64,000 nt of DNA from Prorocentrum cordatum (lineage: Eukaryota > Sar > Dinophyceae > Prorocentrales > Prorocentraceae). Below are positions 9,805-19,430 of this stretch, piece by piece. A program made the position numbers and the translations under genes. Under the pieces are notes generated by a model, which was not told where the DNA came from, did not search any database, and saw nothing but the letters and a program-made list of their open reading frames with translations. The DNA lies in the NCBI GenBank assembly GCA_963575745.1, contig CAUYUJ010005725.1:274569-338568 (forward strand). The letters are read 5' to 3'. How positions within the stretch are numbered: the first letter of the stretch is position 1; each line of letters begins with the position of its first letter.

Positions 9805-9840
9805 CGGCAACGGCGGCGATGGCGAGGGCGAGGGCGAGGG

Positions 9841-9872
<32 letters not shown>

Positions 9873-9970
9873 GCGACGACGACGACGACGAGGTGGGGAG
9901 GGGAAGCGACGACGACGACGAGATGGAGGGGAAACGACGACGACGACGACGACGACCACGGCGACGAGGA
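9770..9970 (+). repeat. (GGCGAC)n / (GACGAC)n microsatellite
   Basis: Degenerate GGCGAC, GAGGGC and GACGAC triplets. The long Arg/Asp/Ala open frames here are artefacts. Confidence 0.9.
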
Positions 9971-10129
9971 TGGGAGGAAACAGCATGTACTGCTACCACC
10001 ACCAGGTGCACCTCTCCTGGGCGCATCATGGCCCAGATCTCGGGGCGAATGAGGCAACGGCAGCTGCATTCTCTCATCCTCCTCCTCCTCCGAGGGGGCA
10101 GGGAGGAATGGAGGACGAAGCGCCCTGTG

Positions 10130-10262
10130 AGGAGGGGGAGGAGGAGGAGGAGGAGGAGGAGGAGGAGGAGGAGGAGGAGGAGGAGGAGGAGGAGGAGGAG
10201 GAGGAGGAGCATCAGCAGCAGGAGCAGGAGGAGGAGCAGGAGGAGGAGGAGGAGGAGGGGAG
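10130..10262 (+). repeat. (GGA)n microsatellite
   Basis: GGA triplets with a short CAGCAGGAG interruption. Confidence 0.95.
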
Positions 10263-10402
10263 GGAGGGAGGACGAGGGAGGAGAAGCGAGGGAAGGAGGC
10301 CAGGACCCTCGATGAGGTGCAGCAGCGGGGCGCACGGGCAGCCCCTCCGCACCGCCGCCGGCGCCGCCGCCGCCTCGGAGCGTGGCCCCCGCTGCCGCGC
10401 GG

Positions 10403-10765
10403 CTACGGCCGCAGCAGCACCGCGGCGCCCACCCCCAGAGCCACGCCGAGAAAGAGGCCCGCCGCCAGCCCCGGCGGCGCACCTCGACCCTCGCCACCCG
10501 CGGCCGCCGTCCGGCCGCCCGCGAGAGCGACCCCCAGCCGGAGTGACCCTTGGGTGCGCGGAGCCCTGGCTCCCAGACGCCCACCGCAAGGAGACGGAAA
10601 GGCGGAGGCCCTTCGTGTCGTCTTCGGCCACTGGGGGCCCTCGCCAGGCCCAGTGGCCGTCAAACACGACTCGGGCCCAAAAGCCGGCCCTTGGGGAAAG
10701 GGTCTGGACTTCCAGGGAACCCGTATGTGGGACAAGAACCAGATTCGGGAAGAGAATGATGTCAT
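10403..10765 (-). CDS. Possible 3' exon of a membrane-anchored protein
   Basis: The minus-strand frame ends in APPGLAAGLFLGVALGVGAA then VLLRP and a stop. This is a single strongly hydrophobic helix right at the C-terminus, like a tail anchor. Upstream residues are Pro/Gly/Arg-rich and not diagnostic, and the exon start is unknown. It could also be a chance frame in GC-rich DNA. Confidence 0.25.
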   Translation of the reverse strand: MTSFSSRIWFLSHIRVPWKSRPFPQGPAFGPESCLTATGPGEGPQWPKTTRRASAFPSPCGGRLGARAPRTQGSLRLGVALAGGRTAAAGGEGRGAPPGLAAGLFLGVALGVGAAVLLRP

Positions 10766-11434
10766 GATGAGCTCGGCGCAGGAGATTTCCCAGGAGTTCC
10801 AGAGTATCTAGCGGCCCTCGTTTTTTGCAGCTCATGTGGAACGTTCGGCAATAGGGGAAGTCTTGGAAACCATTGAACATCCTAGGACGTATCATTATCG
10901 TGACTCCCTGCTCCTCTGCAAGACATCCGCTGTCCGAGTATGGTGCGCGGCGCCCTGGCTCCTGGGGCTCGCCCCGCCTCGGGGTGCCTTATGATACGTA
11001 GCTGCGCCTCGCCGAGAGCGCTCTGCGGAGGCGCCGGGATCGCCCCGAGCAGCCGCCAGAGACCCGAGCCATGGCCGTAAGAGAACGCTCTCGCCGGAGT
11101 GGCCCTCACTGCGCCCACATCATCCAAATTCGAGTGTACGCTCAAGTCTAATTAGGTCGCCCCCTTCGTCTGAATTGGGCACAGGGCCTGACACGACAGA
11201 ATTTAAGCGTGAGCAAAACACGCGCACCTTTCGGGGGCGCGCGGTGGAGGGGGGGGGTGTAGGCCCAAGCACGCGGGCCTCTGCTGAGCCGCGCCGCGCG
11301 CAGCGATCGCCAGAGCAGGGCGACGAGATCTGTACGTATCCACCGCCGCTGGCCAGGCCCATCATGGTCTCATGAGCGACGTGTGCGCCCCCTGGCCTGG
11401 CCAGCGCGTCTGGGCCCAGGATGGGCCAGGACTG

Positions 11435-11757
11435 GGCGGCGGAGGGAGAGGAGGAGGAGGAGGAGGAGGAGGAGGAGGAGGAGGAGGAGGAGGCGGAGGA
11501 GGAGGAGGAGGAGGAGGAGGAGGAGGAGAGGAGGAGGAGAGGAGGAGGAGGAGGAGGAGGAGGAGGAGGAGGAGGAGGAGGAGGAGGAGGAGGAGGAGGA
11601 GGAGGAGGAGGAGGAGGAGGAGGAGGAGGGGAGGAGGAGGAGGGGGGAGGAGGAGGAAGAGGAGGAGGAGAAGGAGGAGGAGGGGGAGGAGGAGGAGGAG
11701 GAGGAGGAGGAGGAGGAGGAGGAGGAGGAGGAGGAGGAGAGGAGGAGGAGCAGCAAC
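11435..11757 (+). repeat. (GGA)n microsatellite inside or downstream of the RidA-like gene
   Basis: About 320 bp of almost pure GGA, preceding the last RidA exon on the minus strand. 10900-11434 holds no recognisable gene. Confidence 0.95.
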
Positions 11758-11828
11758 AGGGGAGGAGGATGGGATCTCGTCGCCCTACAGAGGCCGCTCT
11801 TGCCCGAGGCCGCCCCTGCGTGTGGCCG

Positions 11829-13611
11829 AGCTGTGACCTTGATCTCCACCTTCATCCCCGGCGGGAGGCGAGCGCCCACGCAGCAGCGGGACGGGGGGCC
11901 CGACCCCCGCCCCTCCGGCACTTCCGCGCGGGCGGGCGCCCCCGCGGTTCTTGGAAACGGCGGGGAGGAGGAGGAGGAGGAGGAGGAGGAGGAGGAGGAG
12001 GAGGAGGAGGAGGAGGAGGAGGAGGAGGAGGAGGAGGAGGAGGAGGAGGAGGAGGAGGAGGAGGAGGAGGAGGAGGAGGAGGAGGAGGGAGGAGGAGGGA
12101 GGGGGGAGGAGGAGGAGGAGGAGGAGGAGGAGGGGAGGGAGGAGGAGGAGGAGGAGGAGGAGGAGGCTCAGAGGGGAGGAGGAGGAGGAGGAGGAGGAGG
12201 AGGAGGAGGAGGAGGAGGAGGAGGAGGAGCGCGGCTCAGAGGGGGAGGAGCGCGGTTCTTGGAAACGACGGGGAGGATGAGGAGGAGGAGGAGGAGGAGG
12301 AGGAGGAGGAGGAGGAGGAGGGCGACCAAGCGGCGAGCCGTCTTGTGACTGGAAGCGGCAGGGCTGTTTTTGATAGCGCTCCCCTGGGCTAGTGTTCGAG
12401 CATGGACCCCCTGTTGCCCATCGCTCATGGGCCGTCTTCGGCGGTCCTCGGGTGGTCTTCGGCGGTCTTCGGCGATCGTCGGTGGTCTTCTGACGGTCTT
12501 CGGCGGTTTCTGGCGGACTCTGGTGGTTTCTGGCGGTCTTCGGCGCGAAAGCAAGATGGCTGCTTTCAAGAAGGGGTCCATTCACCGTTCCCAGACATTT
12601 GACCTTGAGAATGAAAACGATCAAACACAGCCCGCCGAAACCGAACAAAACGGCTCCGGGATTAAAGCCGGAGCCGGAACCAAAAAACAACGGCGGCAAA
12701 GCCTGGACAGCACAGCGCCGGAACGGAACAAAAAGCGACAAAACGAAAACGGAAGGACAAAGGGCCCCATCGCTTCCAAGAGCCATGGGGCAGGCGCCGC
12801 GCAACGGCCACGGCAGCCGCCAAGGCAGCCGCACGGGCGCAGCTGCGGCCGCGGAGGCGGCCGCCGCTACGCGGCGTCCTCCGCTGTTGTTTGGATGTTG
12901 GTTCGAGTCAAGCACTCGGATACACGGCCGCGCAGGCGACGAGGGGGACCAAACGGGGCCCGAAGAGCCGAGCGAGGCAGGGGGCAGGGAAAGGACAACG
13001 GCGGAGGGGCAGCCACCGAGAGCCAGGGGACAGCGGCCGGGGGAGGAACGCGGCGCCCGCCGCGCGGAAGGCACGGATGGGGGGGGTGTCGAGGGAGGGC
13101 TCGCAGCCCTCGGGGCACCAGCCGACCCAGACCTCGTCCATCTCGGGAACGGTGGACACGTCGCTGAGGAAGACGACGGCGTCGAGCACCCGTGTCTTGT
13201 CGGTGCCCGCGGCGGCGAGGCGCTGGTCAAGGTCCGCCAGCGCTAGCCTTCGGTGGTGGAACAACATGGGGTCCTGAGGGGTGGGGCCCTAAGGATAGGA
13301 AGGGACCCAAGGGTGGACTTACATTGTTTGAGACACCTCGTCCTTAGGACCCCATCCCTCAGGACCTCAGCTTTGAACCACCGAAGCCTGGTCTGCTCCG
13401 CCACGCTCTCTTCCCCCGTCTTCCCGGCGGGTATGGCCACCGTCCAGACGAGGCCGCCGTGGCGCACGAACTGGGCGCGCCCTGGCCCGATCTTCCTCCG
13501 CGCGATGAGGCCATCGTCGGGCGGCCTGTCAGTCTGCTCGCCTCGGGCTGAGGTGGCCGCGGCAAAGCACAAGACCAACAGTGTCCGCCGCACGTAGACG
13601 GCCGCACGCAT
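11829..13611 (-). CDS. RidA/YjgF-family protein with signal-like N-terminus (3-exon model)
   Basis: Exon 1 is 13611-13388, exon 2 is 13247-13109 and exon 3 starts about 13 bases before the TCCCGC at 11899 and reaches at least 11829. The protein begins MRAAVYVRRTLLVLCFAAAT, a signal-peptide-like stretch. The RidA fold then shows FVRHGGLVWTVAIPAG, ESVAEQTR, the exon 2 block LDQRLAAAGTDKTRVLDAVV with FLSDVSTVPEMDEVW, and the exon 3 block SRCCVGARLPPGMKVEIKVT. The Arg before CCVGARLP matches the substrate-binding Arg of RidA. RidA proteins hydrolyse reactive enamine/imine intermediates. The signal suggests secretory or plastid routing, by inference. Intron 1 is an introner with GC-AG sites and restores the frame exactly. 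Intron 2 (about 1.2 kb) has CC(C/G)GAGGG at both proposed edges and contains the GGA tracts. The exact C-terminus is not resolved. Confidence 0.72.
11960..12335 (+). repeat. (GGA)n microsatellite in RidA intron 2
   Basis: About 370 bp of GGA repeats interrupted by a short duplicated motif, GGCTCAGAGGG (about 12167 and 12233). It lies within the proposed second intron. Confidence 0.95.
12408..12548 (+). repeat. GGTCTTCGGCG minisatellite
   Basis: Degenerate 10-12 bp units such as GGTCTTCGGCG and GGTTTCTGGCG in RidA intron 2. Confidence 0.8.
13248..13387 (-). mobile_element. Introner element forming RidA intron 1 (family 2)
   Basis: A 140-bp segment with inverted ends: minus strand TCGGTGGTTCAAAGCTGAGG and TCCTGAGGG at one end, inverted as CCCTCAGGAC...ACCACCGA at the other. 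The direct repeat AGGCT (13385-13389 and 13245-13249) flanks it. Splicing at AG|GC in each copy of AGGCT removes the element plus one repeat and joins QTR to LALADLDQRL in frame. This is a GC-AG intron created by insertion. Confidence 0.8.
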
Positions 13612-13979
13612 CGCGGCCGAGGGCCGTGGCGGCTTCGGGCGTCAGCCCACCTTTCAAGCTCGGGAGCCAGGCTTCACTTGAGCAGAAGAGAGGCCACGGA
13701 CCCCGACCCCCCGACAACCCCCTTCGTTGCAACATGGGGCCCAGCGGAATCCAAACGGTCAGGGGGGCGGGTTGGGGCCTCCAGAGGACGAAAACTGACC
13801 AGCACCTCCGACCTGAGATGCTTCAAGGCGATGTGTGCCTGGGTGCCGCCATCCGCTGATCACCGACCAGATTCCCGTGCACGTGCCTGGCTCCTCCTCG
13901 TCCGCGCACATGCCCCGCGCCATGATGCGCACGTCCCCCTTCACTAGGCAGCCAGCAAAGGACGTACGCGCCCAACCAC

Positions 13980-14325
13980 GCACGTGAATACAGTCAAAAT
14001 GTGTATGAAGGACGGGTGGCAAGGACGCAGGACCCGTGGAGGCCGAAGTGCCTTACGACGGGTGGTAAGGCCCAAACCCTAGGGACGCAAAGGTACCCCC
14101 CTATAACCCATGGCGCCGGTGAAAACGGCAAAGGGCGGGCCGCAGAGGCAAGGACACAAGCGCACCCTAGATGAAGGCGCGCATCCTTACTAAGCGCGTT
14201 GACTGCACGGCCCCCCAATCCGCAAGACCAACCTCGTGATACGCACGTTCGCGCAATGCGTATTCACTGTCGAAACCAACGTGTCCTCGTGTGCGTGTAC
14301 GTGCTTCGTTCGTTCCTGACTCGTC
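13980..14325 (+). repeat. Dispersed repeats C (weak copy) and D (copy 2)
   Basis: 13995-14110 shares AAGGACG...CCGTGGAGG-type blocks with repeat C. 14210-14325 shares CCCAATCCGCAAGACC, CGTGATACGCACGTTCGCG, CAATGCG, CAACGTG and GTGCGTGTACGTGCTT with 9463-9550. The surrounding 13620-15690 shows no supported gene; it contains a GC-only stretch of GCGCGCGGGC repeats at 15155-15190. Confidence 0.55.
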
Positions 14326-15689
14326 CTGGCCCCCCTCTTCGGCGCACCCAGTGGAACGACGCCTGCGCTGGAAGGGTCGGCGCCCTCCGAAAGCCCACGA
14401 ACACTCCACAACCTGCGCGCGCACGCACGCCTCGGCTGCAGGCACGAGCGACCACTGGCAACGAGTGACCCTCGGTGCGCGGCTCTCGGGGGCAGCGGGG
14501 GTGCCAGATCTGTGGCGCGCAAGCCGTCTCGAGCCATTGCCGGGGTGATTCCTGCGGGCCCGCTCCAAAGGTGACTTCGGTGGCGCAGGGTCACTCTTGC
14601 TGGGGATGGCCGGGGGGCCTGAAGTGGACGGGGCCCCAAGAAATCGATCAAGAAGAGAGGCGAAGTCAAATCCGCTCAACATCGGTGCCCCTGACCCCTC
14701 CCAGGGCCAATCTTGCGCAAATTCTCACCCCGAATTTGTCTTTGACGGCGCCAGGGCCTGAAAACGGCCCCTGGAGGCCAAGAAAGGCAACATATCTTGG
14801 CGAACCCAATGCCTCGAACCTCGCCCACCTCTTCCTGCTCCGGGGCCAATGCGGCTCGAAGACTCTTGCGCGTAGCCGTGCGCCGTTTTGATCCCCGCTC
14901 GACCCTCAACGGGAGCCCCCGGCAAGGTAAGACGGAGCCAGGACGAGGATAAAACCACGCTGAGGGCAAACCGAGGACCTCTGAGATCGGGCGGGTCTGG
15001 AGCATGCCTCGGGCGCCGCGGCCCTCTCAGAGCGTTCCGGAGCGCTCTGGCACGGATCGATCCTTGTCCTAGCCCCGCCCGGCCAAGGTACGAACGGGCC
15101 GCCGCGGCGGGGCCCACTTGTGGGGCCCCTCCCGCCGGCCGCGCGGGCCATCCTAGGCCGCGCGCGGGCGCGCGCGCGGGCGCGCGCCGCTGTGGCGCCC
15201 GCGCGGGCTGCTCTCCCAGAGGTCTGGCGTCTCGAAACGATCGGGGACAGCGGTTTATCCTCGTTTGCGGCCTTTCAGGGGCCCTTCCCGGGCCTCGGGA
15301 CCGTCAACAAAACGACTCGGGAACCTTTGCCGCCCCGATGCGCAGCACGCAGCACGTACCGTACTGGTACGAAGCTCAACACGCAGACTGAAGACGTAGG
15401 TCTGACGCGATACGATCGCAAAAACGTGGGCCGATACGTTGAGCCAACACGCAACGTATTGACACGGACGCTTTGAGCACCGTACGTGTCGCGTGTCAAA
15501 ATGGGCGTATCGAGGCATATAAGCTCGCGGGATGAAAAAAAACTTGTCCCGGGAAAGTGGTCGAAAGAAGGGGGGCCCGTGTCTCGAAAAATCGAGACGC
15601 CGAATGTCTGGGATCTGCACTCACTTGGCGCTGCCGCCGTCGCTCACCCGTGCCCTCGTCCTCGCCCTCGCCCCCATGGCCCCCGTCAC

Positions 15690-15805
15690 GAGCGGCGAAC
15701 AGATCCGTTTCCGCACCCTCGCGGTCTGGATTCTGGGGCGCGATCCCGCGGATACGTGGCCGCACGGCCACGTTCCGCGCGAAGCATCCGCGAGAAAACG
15801 CCCTG
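15690..15805 (+). repeat. Dispersed repeat E, copy 1
   Basis: Homologous to the reverse complement of 38050-38180. Shared blocks are CCCTCGCGGTCTGGATTCTG then GGGCGCGATCCC, GATACG and GCATCCGCGA. Confidence 0.7.
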
Positions 15806-15957
15806 TGTCCGTTGGGGCGCGGCCAAGGGGGCTCAGCCCGGGAGGCCGCGGATACGGATCTGCGGCGTTTCGCGAACGACCGTGCTCCGCCTGGCCCTTC
15901 TGCCGCAGCTGCTGGGGCTGTCGCTGCTGTTCCCTCCAGCTCCCTCCCCTTGCCATC

Positions 15958-16062
15958 GCTCAGACGTCCATTCCCCGTGCATGCACCGGTTTCGTGCGCG
16001 ATTTGTCTCGCCAGATGATCCAATATGCTCCTCGATGGTCCTCGAAGAAATGTGCACAGGCC
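15958..16062 (+). repeat. Dispersed repeat F, copy 1
   Basis: Colinear with 46595-46700: GACGTCCATTCCCCG, CTCGTGCG-type block, GATGATCCA, ATGCTCCTCGATGGTCCTCG. The stretch 16063-16925 holds no supported gene. Its long open frames are Ser/Pro/Leu-rich reads of GC-rich DNA. Confidence 0.55.
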
Positions 16063-17088
16063 CAAATGATGCCAAAAACCTCCGTCTCTTGGCAATAGGC
16101 GGGCAGGTCCAGGAGGGCACCGGGCCCTGGGCCCCGCCCAGGGCCCTTCTTCGAACCCCCACGGCCAACTACAGACAGACAGACAGAGGCCCGGTCAAAC
16201 CACATGGGTTGGCCCGTAGACGGGCGAGGCTCCAGCACAGTGGCCTGAGCGCACTACGTGTCCTGGATTCCGTCCTTTTTGGAAGCCTGGTCGCCCGGGC
16301 ACGCACCGCCGTCGCGGAGTCGCTCGCCGAGCTGTGGTCGCCCCAGGAGCCCGACAGCGTGGGAAGGCCCCATGGCCCAGTCCCCCATCGAGGACCTCTG
16401 GCCCAGTCCCCCAGTCCCTCAGTCCCTATGGCCCAGTCCGCTTCCCCGCACCTCTCGCGCTCCGCTTCCAGCGGCTCCCGGTTCTGTCCCGCCGCCGGCG
16501 GGAGCTGGCAGACGGGTGCTCCCGCTGCCGAGGGCGGGCGCGGCCTCTCGCTCCCGATGCTGCGTGCGCTGCTGCCGCTTCTCTGCCTCCTCCTTCGGCT
16601 GCGCTGCCTTCTGCTACTGCTGGTGCTGGGGCGTTTCCTCCTCGCCATCATGCTCCGTTCCCTGCTCCTTTCCCCCCCCATCGCATCCCTCCGCCTAGTC
16701 CTTTTCCTCCTCGGCCAGCAGCTGCGGCCGCCTGCTTCTGATCCTCCTCGTGCTCCTGCTGCAGATTCTCATCCTCGCCCTCCTCCTGCTGTCCTCCCCT
16801 CTTGCTCCTCGCGCCATGCCTCGCCCTCCTCCTGCTCGTCCTCGCGGTGGCCTGGATCCTCCTACATTCGTGAGATGATTCCCCCTCCATCTCCCTCTTG
16901 TGATTCAGGGCCCCGTAAACAGGGATTTCTACTAACCAGTAACTACGTCGCCGCACCCGAGACAATTGCAGATGTGGGACGAAGAACTTCCCACTCGACT
17001 CGTGCTCTCTAGCTGGATCTGGCAAAGTAGTGGCTTGCAAAGACCTGGTTTGTGGGGCCCTGGTTGGGATGGCGGCCTGCGTTGCTGG

Positions 17089-18808
17089 TCAGCAGTCCAA
17101 GCAAACCATCTCCTTGAAGAAGTCGACGACCTCCCTAAGGTCCGACATGACCGCGGTCTCGCCGTCCGCCAGCGATGATCCGAGGTCCTCATGCTCGCCG
17201 CGCGCCTTCCGCGAGTACCACACCACGGCGACGCTGAAGCAGATCAGCAGCACGGGATAGGCGAAGTTCACAAACAGGAAAGCTGCGAGCCGCCGCGCGT
17301 TCGAGGGGTACCACTCGATCGGCTGCAGCTGTTCCAGCTGTTGCTTCACTGCGTTTGTGGTGAACGCGTTGTACATGAAAGTCCCTATTTCCACCACGAA
17401 TAATACACCTACGGTGTCGATGATGATATCGGGGGAGCGCACGATGAAACCCGCTCCAACCTTCGCAAAGAGGCTGCAGAACATGATCCGGGGCATGCCA
17501 ACGAAAAGAAAACACACCACCTGAAGGCCAATATTGCCAAGGCGCTAGTTTTCTAGGATTCGGGATAAATCGTACTGATAAACTTTACGGTTGAACACTT
17601 TTGCTTAGCGCGTCGCGGCGGCGGCCCCAGCGATACGCTATGCCCTGCAAGCGGATAGCCTGTCGCTCCGCTCTGCGGGGCGGGAGGCGGCGAAAGGCTC
17701 GAGCCGTTGACGCTTGGAAATGGGGACGTGGACAGCGTGTCGCTTCGAAACATGGTGGGCCACAACCGGCGGCGCGGGACGGTATCAGACCGTATCACTT
17801 TTGACAGTGCCAATTTTGACCCTGCTCCATGTCAGTCGATGGGCACACCCATGTTTTTGTTTGACTATCCTCTATACGATGCAACTATTTGCATATATGT
17901 AGGTCTGATGATGTTACGATGTCATTGGCATTCATTCCCATGGCAATATTGACTGTCAGAACACCTTCCAGCTGTAACTCATAGAGCCCAAGGTCCAAAC
18001 GTGAGTCTTGCTGGACCTCCTCCGGGCCCAACTCAAAATGCCGGACGTTCCGCTCGAGCGCTCCTGCGACAGCACGGCTCCGTGGCGGTGCGACCCGTCT
18101 GATCCGCCGCCGATACCACGGTAACCGCCATCACGGGACACTGGGCACCTGCTCGCATGGGGAAACTGGTCCTGAGGGAAACGGGTCCTGGACCCAGGGA
18201 CCTTTCTCCAGGAAGATATCTTTATCCTGGCTTGGCCCCGAGAGCCTGAAAACGGCGAAAAACAGCAGGACCAGCTTCCCTCAGGATCCATTTCCCCCAT
18301 GGGGCACCTGACGACCAGCGCCAGGAAGTCGATGCAGTCGCGCAGCTCCCGGAAGATCGAAATGCCGAAGACGAAGACGCAGACCACCTGCATGTAGAAG
18401 CGCTCCTGCTCGCGCGGCTCCGCCTGCAGCTCCACGCTCAAGCGGTGGATCTTGACGACGTAGAGCAGCTGGATCAGGAAATTCAGCGCGATGAGCGGCG
18501 GCGCTCGCCCGGGGGGGAAGTGAGAAGCGGCGGGCCTTCTCAGAAGGCTCGGGAGCCCCCTGGCCTTCTGAGCAGTGTTCTGAGATCCCCCGAAGACGCA
18601 GAGGACTTCTCTGAAGGTGCGAGGGCCTCTGAGAAGTGCCCCCGCCTTCCGAGAGAGCCTTCTCTCTCTCCCGCTTTGCCCCCCCCCCCCCCAGCGCTCG
18701 CCGCCGAGATGAAGAAGAACGCCCTGGTCATCACCAGGAAGATGAGCGTCCACCCGTCCACGCTCGCATCGAGCTGCAGCGGCTCTGCCACGAATGCGCC
18801 GACCTCCG
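17089..18808 (-). CDS. Dinoflagellate multipass membrane protein, 3' part of gene (multi-exon model)
   Basis: Model exons are A 18808-18698 (possible acceptor CCTAG|), B 18503-18308, B' 18148-18135, D 18063-17963 and C 17544-17089 with a TGA stop. Exon A gives DGWTLIFLVMTRAFFFISA. B gives PPLIALNFLIQLLYVVKIH and ERFYMQVVCVFVFGISIF with RELRDCIDFLALVV. D gives ALERNVRHFELGPEEVQQDS and LDLGLYELQLEG. C gives RLGNIGLQVVCFLFVGMPRI, PDIIIDTVGVLFVVEIGTFM, RRLAAFLFVNFAYPVLLICF and a soluble tail. At least five membrane segments are visible. The DTVGVLFVVEI motif recalls a family of uncharacterised dinoflagellate membrane proteins; function unknown. All joins keep frame. Two introns are introners. Upstream exons were not found. 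Confidence 0.6.
18149..18307. mobile_element. Introner element, family 2-like, in the membrane protein gene
   Basis: The perfect 9-bp direct repeat GGGCACCTG (plus strand; CAGGTGCCC on the coding strand) lies at 18143-18151 and 18302-18310. The termini are inverted, GGGGAAACTGGTCCTGAGGG versus CCCTCAGGATCCATTTCCCC. Both duplications contain CAG|GT, so each offers a splice site, giving a 159-bp GT-AG intron (53 codons long, frame kept). The GTCCTGAGGG core also occurs in the RidA introner. Confidence 0.78.
18504..18697. mobile_element. Introner element, family 1 (copy b), splitting exon A/B
   Basis: The perfect 9-bp direct repeat GCGCTCGCC (18501-18509 and 18694-18702) flanks an element with G/C-run ends (CGGGGGGGAAGTGAGAAG and TTTGCCCCCC) and the interior palindrome CCTTCTCAGAAGGC. 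On the minus strand a GC donor inside the left duplication and an AG inside the right one give a 194-bp intron joining ISAA to PPLIALNFL in frame, through one hybrid Thr codon. Confidence 0.78.
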
Positions 18809-19079
18809 CTAGGCCGGAGGTGAGACTGCGTGTGAGGTGCCTGGCTGTCCCCCTCCCCCCTTCTTTCTTCCCCATGGGGGTGGCCCCTGATGTTCGATAC
18901 TACTTTGGGGGGGGGGCTTCAGAAGTAGGGGGCAGATCCTTAACCCACCTTCCGGGCCCTCCGAGCAGCCAGATCCATTCGGGCCCTCCGAGCATCCAGA
19001 TCCACCCCCAGATCCACCCTCCGCTGCCTCGAAGATGCCATCCAAAACGGCTCCAGACAGGCTCCAGCACGCCGACGAG

Positions 19080-19430
19080 GCTTCGAGAATAACCCAAGTG
19101 ACCCTGAGGGACCCCAAGAAGGCCGAGAGAGGTCCCAAAAGAGAGCTCGGACCGCCCAAATCACTGTTTCATGACACCCCGAAGGGTCCTGGAGCCTTGC
19201 CCAAGATACCCCTGCAGATGGCCGCAACTAGCCCCAGAGGCTACGGGCTGCCCTCCAAGACGGCCCCGAAAAAGAGCCCAAGAAAGCCCGAGACTGACCC
19301 AAGACGGCCCCAAGCCTTCCACACCTGGCCCAAGACCCCTCCACAAAGAACCAAAGACCCCAGAAGGGACACACGGATGGCCACAAGAGGCCCCGAGGGC
19401 CCCTGAACCTCCCCACAGGGCCCCGCGAGG
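19080..19430 (+). repeat. CCCAAGA-type degenerate minisatellite
   Basis: Irregular 10-15 bp units built on GNCCCCAAGAAGGCC. Similar arrays occur at 36890-37080, 48090-48310 and 52240-52570. 19431-20500 has no supported gene; a minus-strand frame at 19500-19774 is open but unrecognised. Confidence 0.6.

Noticed and set aside
11370-12392. Long poly-Glu, poly-Arg, poly-Gly and poly-Leu open frames
   Set aside because: Translations of (GGA)n/(CTC)n microsatellites; the same applies at 5.4, 6.6, 9.8, 10.1, 29.4, 38.3, 60.5 and 61.1 kb.
16258-17012. Long Ser/Pro/Leu-rich plus-strand open frames
   Set aside because: Composition follows local GC-rich bias; no motif, and several overlapping frames are equally open.
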